DNA of 64,000 nt from Semisulcospira habei (taxonomy: Eukaryota; Mollusca; Gastropoda; Semisulcospiridae), in contig BTPG01000004.1 of assembly GCA_036245525.1 (NCBI GenBank), forward strand, positions 18,589,103 through 18,653,102, read 5' to 3'. The notes below the pieces were generated by a model. It worked only from the letters and a program-made list of their open reading frames with translations. It was not told the origin of the DNA and ran no database searches. Both the position numbers and the translations under genes were made by a program. The first letter of the stretch is position 1. Every line of letters starts with the position of its first letter. This document shows positions 29,701 through 39,519 of this stretch, one piece after another.

Positions 29701-29784
29701 GCACAGGACAGGAGTTGCTGGAGGTCTCTCGTCGACGGCCTATACCCGGGTAGGGGTGACAGGCGTAAGTAAGTAATTAAGTAA
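26748..29784 (+). mobile_element. RTE-type LINE with internal 5' deletion
   Basis: A 5' UTR-like start (GGTGCCGTGAACCAACATGG at 26832) and a 3' tail of AAGTAAGTAATTAAG. ACCCCAAGTACCCTC flanks both ends but is also part of the B2 tandem repeat, so it is weak evidence of a target duplication. The element lies in the gag-region repeats of B2 on the opposite strand. A near-identical 3' fragment is at 53521-54388. Confidence 0.85.
26980..29772 (+). CDS. RTE-type LINE polyprotein: partial endonuclease plus reverse transcriptase
   Basis: Continuous frame to a stop at 29772. The AP-like endonuclease lacks its N-terminal part (no WNVRTL segment) but keeps NVIQCYAPTNDSDEEEK, VMGDFNAKIG and DHHLLTLRMK (C-terminal SDH box). 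RT motifs follow: YRGITLLSVPGKVFNRII, QAGFRKNRSCTDQIATLR, VDYEKAFDSVDRE, GVRQGCLLSPFLFLLAIDW and the catalytic LDFADDLALLSHT. A C-terminal RRWGWIGHSLRKP segment is typical of proteins often labelled craniofacial development protein 2-like. The open frame extends further upstream into the non-coding leader, so the start is arbitrary. RT could be active; target priming is doubtful because of the truncated endonuclease. Confidence 0.8.
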   Translation, partial: EMILYSGHEEENAPHTEGVALMLSPVAQRALMGWEPLGPRIITAAFRTKKKLKLNVIQCYAPTNDSDEEEKQEFYDRLQSAVDKCAERDITIVMGDFNAKIGEDNTGYEEVMGRQGLGSEMSENGERFVDFCALNRLVIGGSIFPHRRIHKATWVSPDHTTENQIDHICISKKFRRSLQDVRVRRGADVASDHHLLTLRMKLKLKKSRTETTRRQRYNVGLLRETGVREEFKLVLSNRFQALQELVNEEEAVTTEQQWKAVREALNSTCKDTVGLRKHHHKDWLSAQTLKKIEARKQKKAAVNNSRTRAAKVRAQGEYSQANREVKRSIRADKRAYTDSLGAEAEKAAGSGNMKQLYDITRRLSGKYGHTERPVKDKEGKPIADRADQLDRWAEYFEELLNRPSPPDPPDIQPAETDLPISCDRPSREEIRKAVAFLKNGKAAGPDGIPAESLKADLETTVEMLYPLFGKIWEEEVMPADWKEGYLIKLPKKGDLSKCSNYRGITLLSVPGKVFNRIILERMKSSVDPQLRDQQAGFRKNRSCTDQIATLRIIVEQSLEWSSPLYVNFVDYEKAFDSVDRETLWKLLRHYGVPTKLVRLIKSSYDGMTCRVIHEGQFTRELQVRTGVRQGCLLSPFLFLLAIDWVMKRTTEHRRSGIQWTLWTQLDDLDFADDLALLSHTHQQMQDKTTRLADISSQVGLTIHKQKTKTMRLNATREEPVLLAGTPLEEVESFTYLGSIIDKKGGTDADVRARIGKARAAFLQLKKVWSSRELSQHTKVRIFNSNVKAVLLYGAETWRLTKTTVNRVQTFMNSCLRRILKIHWPEKISNVRLWERTEQITAENEIGRRRWGWIGHSLRKPASSITRQALSWNPQGKRKRGRPRNSWRRDLQADIKRLGTTWSRIEGEAQDRSCWRSLVDGLYPGRGDRRK

Positions 29785-31343
29785 GACCCCAAGTACCCTC
29801 CCGTAATGGAGGGTAGGCAGGGCAAAATCTCTCGTCCGTTCAGGCCTTCTGAGCCCAAGTACCCTCCCGCAATGGAGGGTAGGCAGGGCGATCTATCTCC
29901 CAGAAGCAAAACTCGTCAACAGCACCAGACGAGCGGCCTCCCATGAATCCAGCATCCACTCCAGGTCTACGGTACTGCACCATGGTCCGGGGGCTGGAAG
30001 GCTATATGCATGCTGGCTGTGTCCCGGTCGCGCAAACACTCCGTGGAACAGACTCGAAATGTGTACTCCCATCGTTCCCGCCGCTGGCGCGTCGTCCGCT
30101 GTGAGGTGGGGAGACCCATAAACAGCACCCGACGAGCGGTACCCCATTGGTCCAGCATGTTCTCCCGACCCACGGCACTGCGCAACGGCCCTGGGGCTGG
30201 AAGGCTACGTGCATGCTGTTTGCGTCCCGATCGCGCAAAAACTCTGTGGAACAGACTCAAATGTTTACTCACATCGCTCCTCAAGCTGGCGCGCCATCAG
30301 CCCGAAGTCCTAGTGTTGGCGACCGCCGCTTGCGCCGTCGAGTGCCCACCGCCGGGGGGATCCACGCACGTCAGATCAGGAGCGGGCACGCCATCTGTCC
30401 GACGCTATAGCCTCATGGCCGTCCGTCGTAGCCCATGTCATCCGAGTGACCGCCTCCAGGGGCGGCGTCTCCTTGCCACACCCAGTGTTCCTCCTGCCAG
30501 GGGGCGCCAGTAGGCCATGGGTTGGTGGGGGCGCCGCAGGCACACTGTGAACATACGGCAAGTAGGTCACCCGGCCGCAAGCGTGCAGGGGCGTAATTGC
30601 AAACTGCAAAACATAGTACAGAGTGAGAGGAGGTCGCGCGTGGCCCTGAAGCCACGCAAGCACGTACGTGAGGAAATGGCAAAACGAACACAAGCAAAAT
30701 GCACGGGTGTGCCGACGCCTGGCGCTCTATCTCCCCCCCAGAGCGTCGGTCGAGGGCAGCCACCGAAGCTTTACCTTGTCACGTCAGGGTGTCATTCGGC
30801 CCAGTCACGGTACCCCCGTGTCGTAGAAGTGTTGGGGCGAAGCTCCGCAGCACCTGGTGGCTGAGGACGCTCAAGCTGACGCCGAGCTCGAACCGTGAAC
30901 ACCGATCCCCGCAGGTAAAGTCCCGGTGAGCAAGTCCAAGACGCCACACCCTAAGAACGCGGAATTCCTCACAGGCTGCACCTAATGCGATATCTCTCGT
31001 TTGTACACGCTAAATCCTACCTAGCCCATGAACAGTGTAACTCAGGCTAGCACAGAGTGTGCGGAACCAAAGCAACGAAGCAACCGTTCACACCGTACAC
31101 AGCCCAAGCGCAGTCGAGTAGGTACACAACCGTCCAAGGCTAGCGAAGAAAACAGGCGAGTATCCGGTAGGCAGTGGCCCGGATGGGGATGCAGGGGAGG
31201 CTACTCGGGATATGGGCTAGGCTTATGGCGCCGAATTGTTACCTCCCCTGCCACAGGTACACGACCGATTTTTTGCTAAAATTATGCTAGCTAAGACACC
31301 ATTCCTAACAGTAATGTCATCGGTAATGTGTTTTGAGGAAACA

Positions 31344-32618
31344 AAGGCTGAAATTCAGCTTTCTGCAATTCTGAACAAGAAAGGCAAAGCCCTAATGGCT
31401 CATGTGTATCGGCCGATCAACACGTCTGACAATAAGAAAAGGGATGTCTTCTGTTTTCACACATCTGTGAAATCTTCGTGACCCTTGATCTTGCAATGAG
31501 TCAACAAAATTAGGTTACATATCTTATCATCAGCTACCTTAGTGCCAAATTTGACCGAAAAGTTGCAAAAATGTTGATAATAACTACAATTATTGGCATT
31601 TTATACACATTTGTCGACCTCTTGTGACCCATGACTTTTTCCAAGGGGTCATCCAAATTAGTATGCATAGGTAGGTCTTACCATCAGGTATCTCTGTAGC
31701 AAGTTTGGGTTCGAAGTTGTGAATAGTAATTGAGAAAAAACATTTCTTGTCAAAATATGGCTATTTTGTACCTATTTCCTGAGCTCTTGTGACCCTTGAC
31801 CTTTCCGAGGGGTCATCCAACTTAGTATGCATAGATAGGTCTTACCATGAGGTATCTCTGTAGCAAGTTTGGGTTTGGAGTTGTGAATAGTAAATGAGAA
31901 AAAAAACATTTCTTGTCAAAATATGGCTTTTTTTTTAACCTATTTTATTTACCTATTTTACCTATTTCCTGAGCTCTTGTGACCCTTGACCGTTCCCAGG
32001 GGTCATCCAAATTAGTATGCATAGATAGGTCTTACTATCAGTTATCTCTGTAGCAAGTTTGGGTTTGAAGGTGTGAATAGTATTTGAGAAAACACATCTT
32101 TTGTCAAAATATGACAATTTTGGACCTATTTCTTGAGCTCTTATGACCTTTGACCTTTCCGAGGGATCAACCAAATTAGTGTGCGTATAAAGGTCTTACC
32201 GCCAGGTATCTTTGTACCAAGTTTGGGTTTCAAGTTGTGAATAGTATTTGAGAAAAAATAAATTATGTCCAAAAATAGCTATTTTTATATATTTCCTGAT
32301 CCTCTGTGATCCTGACCATTGTGAGAGGTCACTGAAATCGGTATGTTTAGAAAGGTCTTGCCACAAAGTATCCTTGGGCCAAGTTTGAAGACTGTAGCTT
32401 GAATAGTCTGCGAGAAAATGCCAGCGTTAAAGTTTACCATGCAAGATGGCACACGGACGAGATGCCAGACGGATGACCAATGGCCCAGAACATAGACTCA
32501 CTTTTGCTTCACACGTGAGCCGAAAAGCTAAATCAGCTTCCAAGACTGAAGACTGTCAGTGTCACAAATGTAAAATGTGACCCATTTTGCTCCAGACAAG
32601 GCCAGAGACAATCCTCAC
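31344..32618. other. WDR26 intron with tandem repeats
   Basis: No exon recognised apart from the one starting at 32619. Most of it is the tandem repeat described next. Confidence 0.6.
31480..32400. repeat. 163-190 bp tandem repeat, about five diverged units
   Basis: Each unit has GTGACCCTTGACC(T)TTCC, GGGGTCATCCAA, TTAGTATGCATAG, AGGTCTTACC, TATCTCTGTAGCAAGTTTGG and a TTGAGAAAA stretch. Anchors at about 31661, 31824, 32014, 32179 and 32341 give the period. Confidence 0.85.
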
Positions 32619-32757
32619 CAGATCTACATCCCAGACAAGCAGGCATCCATCTTTGGAGCCCGAGGCCAGCTTGGTACCATCGGGGGAGAAGCGACAGAAC
32701 CAGACCTCATCACAGTGGTCATTCAGTATTTGTGTTGTGAAGGCAGGAAACTGGTCT
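32619..32757 (-). CDS. WDR26: WDR26 orthologue, WD40 exon (first seen here)
   Basis: 139-nt exon, acceptor TTAATTACAG and donor GTGAGG. It encodes DQFPAFTTQILNDHCDEVWF followed by CRFSPDGTKLASGSKDGCLL and VWDVDL, the first WD40 blade region of WDR26 (the QILxxHCxEVWFCxFSxDGTKLAxGSKD pattern is specific to the family). It starts in phase 1 and ends on a whole codon, matching the next exon at 16180. Upstream exons (LisH/CTLH region) are not in the window, so the Polinton copy on the right probably lies in an upstream intron or upstream of the gene. Confidence 0.9.
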
Positions 32758-33025
32758 CTGTAATTAAAAAAACAACAACAAATTTTGCTTTTGTTGCATG
32801 AGCACAAGATTATCAAATTGCAAACATTTTCGTTGTCACTCAGTTGTGGCTCTGTTTGCCAGAGCAGCTTCCATGCATGCTGTTTTCAAAGGACAACTCC
32901 CTAATATGGGAATTTCAAGACCAATGCCTTCACTTCAAGTGAATGCAGACTCTGTTTAGAATCAAGTGCTGTAACTTGAACACCAAAGATCCACAGGCAG
33001 AAACCTAGATAGAAAAGTGGTTTCA

Positions 33026-33092
33026 GCAAGAGGCATAGATCCTTATAAGCCCCCATAACTGTGGGGGCTCATGAGGATCTATACCTCTTGCA
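33026..33092. repeat. Second-type hairpin repeat, copy S2
   Basis: GCAAGAGGCATAGATCC pairs with GGATCTATACCTCTTGC; the stem top is AGCCCCCAT/GTGGGGGCT. Confidence 0.85.
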
Positions 33093-33107
33093 TTTGGGAT
33101 GTGTTAA

Positions 33108-33321
33108 CCCTTATCATTCAGAATACACCAGTCTAATATAAGTGTGAGTAAAATAGTTCAAGGTTAGTGCCAGAATAGCTTGGCGCCTAAAGGCGCCAAG
33201 CTATTCTGGCACCACCCTTGAACTAAAGCCATTGGTCTATATCCTTATCTCTAAGTACTATAATGTAGCTTGCATATGGCAGTGCACAAATTTGAAGCTT
33301 TTAGCCTCAGTATGATATGGG
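33108..33321. mobile_element. Hairpin MITE copy H5, piggyBac-type, complete
   Basis: Flanked by TTAA (33104-33107 and 33322-33325). Termini CCCTTATCAT and ATGATATGGG are inverted repeats with one mismatch. The internal 34-bp hairpin (33155-33188 with 33191-33224, core GTGCCAGAATAGCTTGGCGC) is nearly perfect with a 2-base loop. This copy defines the family; DIRS copy B3 begins a few bases after it. Confidence 0.8.
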
Positions 33322-34071
33322 TTAAATATGAATTTTTCTCTAAAATATATTTTTTAGAAAAATACTTACCGATGGCATTACTAATAGGAAGGTACACCTA
33401 GCTACCGATTTCAGCCTAAGTCTCCGTTGTGTATAGCAACACAACCGGGGCAGGCGACTCTAGGGAGTCATTTAAGAACTCCCTGAGTGGCCTCCCCTCC
33501 CTCCCCATGAGGCCACGTGGGCTGACGCGCCAGTCATACACTAAGCGAACATAGCTGGCGGCAAGTGGGGCAGGTGGGAGGGCCCTTTGAGTAATGCCAT
33601 TGGTAAGTTTGTTTTTTTTAAATACATTTTAGAGAAAAATTCATTTGTTTCCTCAAAAAACATTACCCATGGCATTACTAATAGGAAGAATAATGAATAA
33701 CGCCACGGTAACATGCTTAACGGGGCACCCTGGGTGCAAACTCCCAACAATTTCAACTAAGCGTTACCTAGGGCGCCGGGAGGGAGTGCTGCGCCACCGA
33801 GACATCACCAAGAGGGCCAGGTTTTCCCATTGGCCCGAGAGGTCCAGGAGGTAGAAGCGGGCAAAGGTGGAACTCGCTGGCCACCCGACGGCCATCACAA
33901 CGTCCCGCACAGTTGCATCAAAGGTGACGCTTGCAGAGACCACCCTGACCTCGTGCGCTTGAATCTGCAGTCTTTGCGCCCCTTCTGGGCAGAGTTCCTC
34001 ATAAGCAGAGCAGATGACTCTGCGCAGCCACGAGGATATTGTCTGCGCTGAGATATCGTCCTTGCTGGGTC

Positions 34072-34740
34072 TCAGGGGCAGGAAGAGGCACTTTCATCCC
34101 CGTCAGAAGGGCCGCGATCTGCGCAGGTAAATCCGCAAGGCCGTACCGGGTCCTGCTGGCGAAACCCCTTAAGCGGACAGAGAGTCATGACCTGCGCTCC
34201 GACCGAGGGAAGCCTAGTCTTGGCGAGAAAGGATGGGTTCGTCATGAGTTGGGCGGAGCCATCCACCCGAAACTGGAGGCAAGCTGGGTCCACCGACAGC
34301 GCATGCAGCTCGCTGACTCTGGCAGCCGAGGCGAGGGCGAGTAGGAAGCAGGTCTTTCTGGTGACGTCGGCCATAGTGGCTAAGGGCAAAGGTTCAAATC
34401 GGTCTGAGTTAAGCCACGTGAGGACCCAAGCCAGATCCCAGCGTGGGAGCAGCGATCGCTGAACCGGGCGCTGCAGCTCAAAGTGGGCGAGGTCTTTACA
34501 CGCGACAGGATCAGGCCGGCCCAGATGGCGGTAGATATCTGGGACCATAGAGAGATACCCCCAGATGTGATAGGGGCCCAATTCTGCTCCTAAAAAGCCA
34601 CAGAAAGAACTCAGCCAACTGGGGCGTCGTCAGAGCTGTGGGAGACAGGCATCTGGGGAAACACCAGGACAGCAGGATCCTCCACTTGCCCTCATACACC
34701 CGCCGATCGTCTCCACTGCTGCACGCGAGAAACCTCATGC
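34072..34740 (-). pseudogene. Tyrosine recombinase remnant (copy B3)
   Basis: The frame carries ADVTRKTCFLLALASAARVS followed by ELHALSVDPACLQFRVDG: the ALASAARVSELHAL block has the first catalytic Arg of DIRS recombinases. An adjacent frame upstream (34511-34738) gives the SAM-like N-terminal part (RRVYEGKWRILLSWC). The C-terminal box with H-x-x-R and Tyr lies at 33800-34050 in broken frames. Confidence 0.6.
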
Positions 34741-35220
34741 GGTGAGGGCCGCCCGCACAACCCCAGGCGAGTAAGTGGAGTCTCTCCGCACAACCCCAGG
34801 CGAGTAAGTGGAGTCTCTACGAACATGGGTTGCTTCAGCATCGCGCGCGGGGTGGGTAACAGCAGGGGAGCATCCGTCCCGAAGCTCACCAGGTCGGTCG
34901 TCCAGCTGCCCATCTGAAGGGAGCCACGAGGAAGAGGACTGTGTTGGAAACTCTGAGCTTCAGCAACACCTTGGAGACAAGCACGGCCGGGGAATAGAGT
35001 TAGTTAGTTATTTGGGTTTAATGCCGAGCAGGCAACTAAGGCCATCTCACGGCGGGAAGGGTAAAAATCTGGTCAGCCAGACTAAAAGAAAGGTCTTAAG
35101 ACATGATGTAAATATACCTTAAAAATATGTCAGGCTAAAATGTCGCACAGGTCTTTAAAGAAAACGTCGGAAGACTCTCAAAAAGGTCAAAATAATAGAA
35201 ACATCATAATCTATAAACGC

Positions 35221-38200
35221 TCAAATCTTATTAAAAATATGGCACTCTCTCAGAAAACTGAAGATCTTGTCCGGGGGCACATCCTGGAACAAAACCTTCA
35301 AGGAGTCTGCTGTGAAATGTTTATACCTTGTGTCGATTAGATCAGCACAAGACAACAAAAAGTGTTGAACAGAGTACTGCTCGTCGCAGGCATAACACCA
35401 TGGACGCTCCTCCTGTTTAAGTAAATAAGAGTGCGTAACATACGTGTGGCCGATGTGGAGCCGAGCCAGGACAGTCTCCTCACGGCGGCTGCCGCAGCGA
35501 TAAGGTAGACCGTCGGACAACTTAGGAAGGAAGGGCTTCATGCAGCTTGTTAGCTTCCTCTTTGTCCCACTCGGACTGCCACTCACGGGCTATGTACGCA
35601 CTAGCCACATGTCTAAAATCACTATAAACAGTCTGTGTGTCAGGGACAGGGTCATTGCGGGCATCGTTGGCAGCAGAATCTGCGATCCTGTTGCCTTCGA
35701 TGCCAACATGCCCTGGCACCCAAATAAAAATGATATCATAATATTCCTTCATCAAGTCCGCGTGGAGCTCTCTGATCTGAACCAGCAGTGGATGGTCATT
35801 TCCCGTGCCCTGAAGGGCCTGCAGGGCAGAAAGAGAGTCAGACAGAATCAGGAAGTTCCTTTCTCTAGATCGATAAGCATGCTTGAGTGCCAGCAGAACC
35901 GCCTGCAGTTCCGCACTAAATACAGATGAGTGGTCTGGGAGGCGGTGCTTAAATGGGCGTCTAGGATGGCGAGAGGACACTGCGGCCGCAGCCACTCTCC
36001 CATCCTCAGACTTTGACCCATCGGTATAGATGCGACAATAGCCAGGAAAAATTGAAAGCAGTTCATTGAGGCTCTGTTGGTATATGGCTGGTGGAGTAGA
36101 GTCTTTCTTGTGGGCAGTCAAGTCCAGCAAGATGTCAGGAACTGGTAAGAGCCAAGGTGGAGTGATGTGTTGCAGGGATTCCGAAACTCTGTCCAGGTCC
36201 AATCCGGCCGCCTGCAGATGAGGTCGGACATGGAAAGAAAGTGGACGGACAGCTCCCGGATGGGTATCGTAAATCTCTGCAAACGATGGTTTAAAAACAC
36301 AATCATAGGCAGGATTGTCTGGATGGGCCTTCAGTTTCAGAACGTAGCTGAGCATGAGGCGGATGCGGCGGAGCTTGAGAGAAGGCTCCCCTGCCTCGGC
36401 ATACAGACTAGGAACTGGAGACGTCCTGAAGGCCCCAAGACATATCCGCAGACCCTGATGGTGAATTGTGTTCAGACGCTGTAGCACAGACTTGGAAGCT
36501 GAGCCATACACCACAGAGCCGTAATCCAGTTTGGACCGAACAAGGGCCCGGTACAGACGAAGTAAAACAGTACGGTCCGCACCCCAGTCAGTACGACCGA
36601 CGACACGAAGAATGTCGAGAGCCTTCTGACAAGAGGTTCTAAGGTAATTAATATGGTTGCGGAAGGTAAGTCTTTTGTCAAAAATGACCCCCAGAAACTT
36701 TGCCTCCTCGGCCACCTTAATTGGCACTCCAGCAATGCTCAGGCTAGGTTCTGGAAAAAATTTCGTCTGGTTAGTAAAATGCACACAAACAGTCTTGGAG
36801 GGCGAGAACTTGAATCCATTGAGAGACACCCACCGCTGGATGCGATCAACGCACAGCTGCAAGCGCCTCTCAAGGGACGCAAGTCCTCGACCACGTGCGC
36901 ACAAAGCAAAGTCGTCAACAAACAAAGAGCATTCAGAATCATCCTTGACGGCCTTTACAATGTTATTAATTTTAATACTAAATAAAACAGGAGATAGAAT
37001 GCTGCCCTGTGGGACACCCATCTCCTGTTCAAAGGAGTCGGAGAGGGTGGAGCCCACACGGACATGGAACGACCGTTTAGTCAAAAAATTGTGAATAAAA
37101 ACGGTTGATTGATTGATTGTACATTGCTTAACGTCCCGACAGCAACAAGGCTTTCTCAGGACGTGCCTGCACTGCTTGTGAAAAAAAACTAAACAGAAAA
37201 TTGAATGTATGTCGCCAGCCGGTCAAATACATTAAATAAACCTACAACATGGGGCATAAATAAAGCTAAGACCATTTAGCAACACACATCCAATATCAAG
37301 AGCTACAGGCAGTGCAGACAGTAGGGAGAGTTTTAAAAAGGCAAATACAGGTGAATGGACAAAGGGTAGACAGAAACACATGTCCCAGAATAGAGAGAAA
37401 AACCCACCCTGTGGGGCTGACCAGGGTGACCCTGGGAACTAAAAAATACCTAACCCCACCCAAGTCCCCCAGGGCAGACCCGGGTGGGGGTGAATAAAAA
37501 CGGGCAGGTGCCCTTTAAAACCCATGTCCAACAAGTCAGACATTATGCCATACTTCCAGGTAGTGTCATACGCCTTCTCAAGATCGAAAAAAAAATTGCA
37601 TAGACATGCTGCTTGTTGACAAAAGAATCTCGAATAAATGATTCAAAGCGGACTAAATGGTCAGTTGTACTACGGAAGCGCCGGAAACCGCACTGGAGGT
37701 CTGTGAGGAGACCCTGTGACTCAAGATGCCACACCAGGCGGGCGTTGACCAGGCGCTCCATAGTTTTACATAAACATGATGTCAAAGCGATAGGCCGGTA
37801 GTTGCCCGGGTCGGAAGGATCCTTACCCGGCTTGGGGATCGGTACAACCACAGCCTGGCGCCAAGACGGCGGAAAATGACCAGTTCTCCAGATATGGTTA
37901 AAGGCCTTGAGAAGTACAAGGAGTGACCTCTCAGGCAGATGCGTTAGGAATTGATAGTGGACGGTATCTAGGCCAGCAGCAGAGTCATTACATTTCTGCA
38001 AAGCTTGCTGCAATTCTGATAATGTAAACGGGACATTATAGTCTTCTGAGTTATCGGACTCAAAATCACAAATACGAGACTCTCGTTTCTCCTTCTCTCT
38101 CTGGAAGAAAGGTGAATAATGCTCCGTTGAAGAATTATGGGCAATGGTGGAGGCAAGCAAATTGGCCACAGCTTTTTTATCTGTAACCAAACTGACACCA

Positions 38201-39318
38201 TCTCTAAGATGGCCAACAGAAGCCGAGCCACCTCTGCCCCTAATTCTCCGAACAGCCTTCCATACTTTCTGGGACGGAGTCCGAGAAGTTAAAGATGAGA
38301 CGAAGCGTCTCCAGGAAGCACGGCGTTCACGTTTAAAAATGTAACGGGCTTTCGCCCTCTGTCTTTTAAAGGTTAAAATATTTACTTGCGACGGATTACG
38401 GAAAGCACGTCGCTGAGCAGATTTGCGTGCTATTTGGGCCTTGCGGCACTCTTCGTTGAACCATGGTACTCTCGGCTTTCGAGGGACTGATGCGGAAGTT
38501 TTAGGGATGGTTTCACCCGCTACGTCCAACAAAATAGTAGTAAAAGAAGAAATAGGTTCTTCAGATGACATGACCACCTCCTCTGTAAGACGAGACTGAC
38601 AGAGGGAGGCGAACAGAGGCCAGTTAGCTTTCTTAAGATTCCAGCGCCCCACCGGCGGATCCTCCCCACAGCTGACCGATGACAGGACTACTGGGAAGTG
38701 GTCACTACCACACAGGTCATCGTGAACCTTCCAGTCAAAGTCCAGCATGAGAGAAGGATCACACACAGTGAGGTCTAGAACAGAACTAGATCCTGAACCT
38801 GGGTTAGAGTATGTAGGTGAACCATCGTTAAAGACACATAGATTAAGTTGAGAAAAAACATCTTCTAACATCTGACCTCTGCCATCATAGTGGTCACTAC
38901 CCCAAAGGTGAGCGTGACCGTTAAAATCCCCCATGAGAATAAAGGGAGGGGGCAGTTGATCAAGTAAATTAAAAAAATCATTACTACAGACCCGCAGGGA
39001 TGGTGGCAGGTAAATACTGCATATAGTTATGGTCTTCTTCAAGGTAACCCGAGCTGCGACAGCCTGAAGACAGGTGTCGATGCTAACGGGGCTACATAAA
39101 ATTTGGCTACTAATGAGAAGAGCCACTCCACCCGAGCGCCTCTCCGAATCAGAGCCTTTATGTATAGCGTTAAAACCATTAAAGGACACAGGGTCAGAAG
39201 TCTTCAGGTAAGTCTCCTGAAGAGATATTACTGAGGGGTTATAGCACTTGACTAAAAGACGTAATTCCTCAAAGTTAGCTTGAAAACCACGACAATTCCA
39301 CTGAAGCAGAGAGTCCAT
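35221..39318 (-). pseudogene. LINE ORF2: endonuclease, reverse transcriptase, RNase H (disrupted)
   Basis: ATG at 39318 begins MDSLLQWNCRGFQANFEELR, the AP-endonuclease start, with LMGDFNGHAHLWGSDHYDGR and CGSDHFPVVLSS. RT continues with YRPIALTSCLCKTMERLVN, GFRRFRSTTDHLVRFESF, GVPQGSILSPVLFSIKINNI and LFVDDFALCARG (catalytic DD). RNase H has IYTDGSKSEDGRVAAAAVSS and WVPGHVGIEGNRIADSAAND. The C-terminal HIGHTYVTHSYLL..CYACDE zinc motif is in another frame. Breaks: an A-run frameshift near 37590, the insert at 37105-37489 and a frameshift near 35540. It reverse transcribes at the nicked target; now inactive. Confidence 0.8.
37105..37489 (-). mobile_element. 385-bp tailed non-LTR insert (SINE or LINE 3' fragment)
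   Basis: It interrupts LINE ORF2. GTGAATAAAAACGG duplicates on both sides (37091-37104 and 37490-37503). On the minus strand the 3' end is CGGGACGTTAAGCAATGTAC followed by a CAATCAATCAATCAA tail, typical of target-primed insertion. No RNA polymerase III boxes were checked with confidence, so SINE versus LINE tail is open. Confidence 0.8.
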
Positions 39319-39519
39319 GATTATGTCTTATCTGGGGGTGCGAAGTTTTTCCCCCCTTCGTCCTTTGCCTTGGAAGGAGTCGGAGAAACAGAGGGGGGCC
39401 GGCTCCCGGGCCTCCTCTGGTTCCTAGGAGATGAAGGGGGTGGACCTGCCGCAGCATCGACAACTCCCACTCCCTCCATCTGCTCCTCCAACGCAGCATA
39501 TTTGTTTTGAAGGGGGACA

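Larger units (their letters stand above)
26388..30300. repeat. Coding-type tandem repeats of copy B2 (interrupted by LINE)
   Basis: A 66-bp unit (AAGTACCCTCCCG, GGAGGGTAGGCAGGG, ...TTCAGGCC) occurs near 26395, 26675, 26745, 29790 and 29855. On the minus strand it encodes variants of REILPCLPSITGGYLGS. A longer unit with CCACGGTACTGCGCAACGGT and GGGGCTGGAAGGCTA occurs near 26500, 29965 and 30170. Both lie in the gag region. Confidence 0.7.
22438..31343 (-). mobile_element. DIRS-like family B, copy B2
   Basis: Inverted repeats at about 22478-22675 and 31135-31325 share CTTAGCTAGCATAATTTTAG and CCGGATACTCGCC. The internal complementary region at about 22705-22795 is the reverse complement of the left end (ATTTTAGAGAAAAATTCATT) joined to that of the right end (TGTTTCCTCAAAACACATTA). 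Remnants in order (minus strand, right to left): Cys-rich/gag region with peptide repeats, RT-RNase H (24208-25744), recombinase (about 22970-23700). An RTE-type LINE (26748-29784) is inserted in the peptide repeats. A run of 26 G lies at 25977-26002. All frames are broken. Confidence 0.75.
32758..33327. other. WDR26 intron with two hairpin repeats
   Basis: No coding sequence seen. It contains hairpins at 33026-33092 and 33155-33224. Confidence 0.6.
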
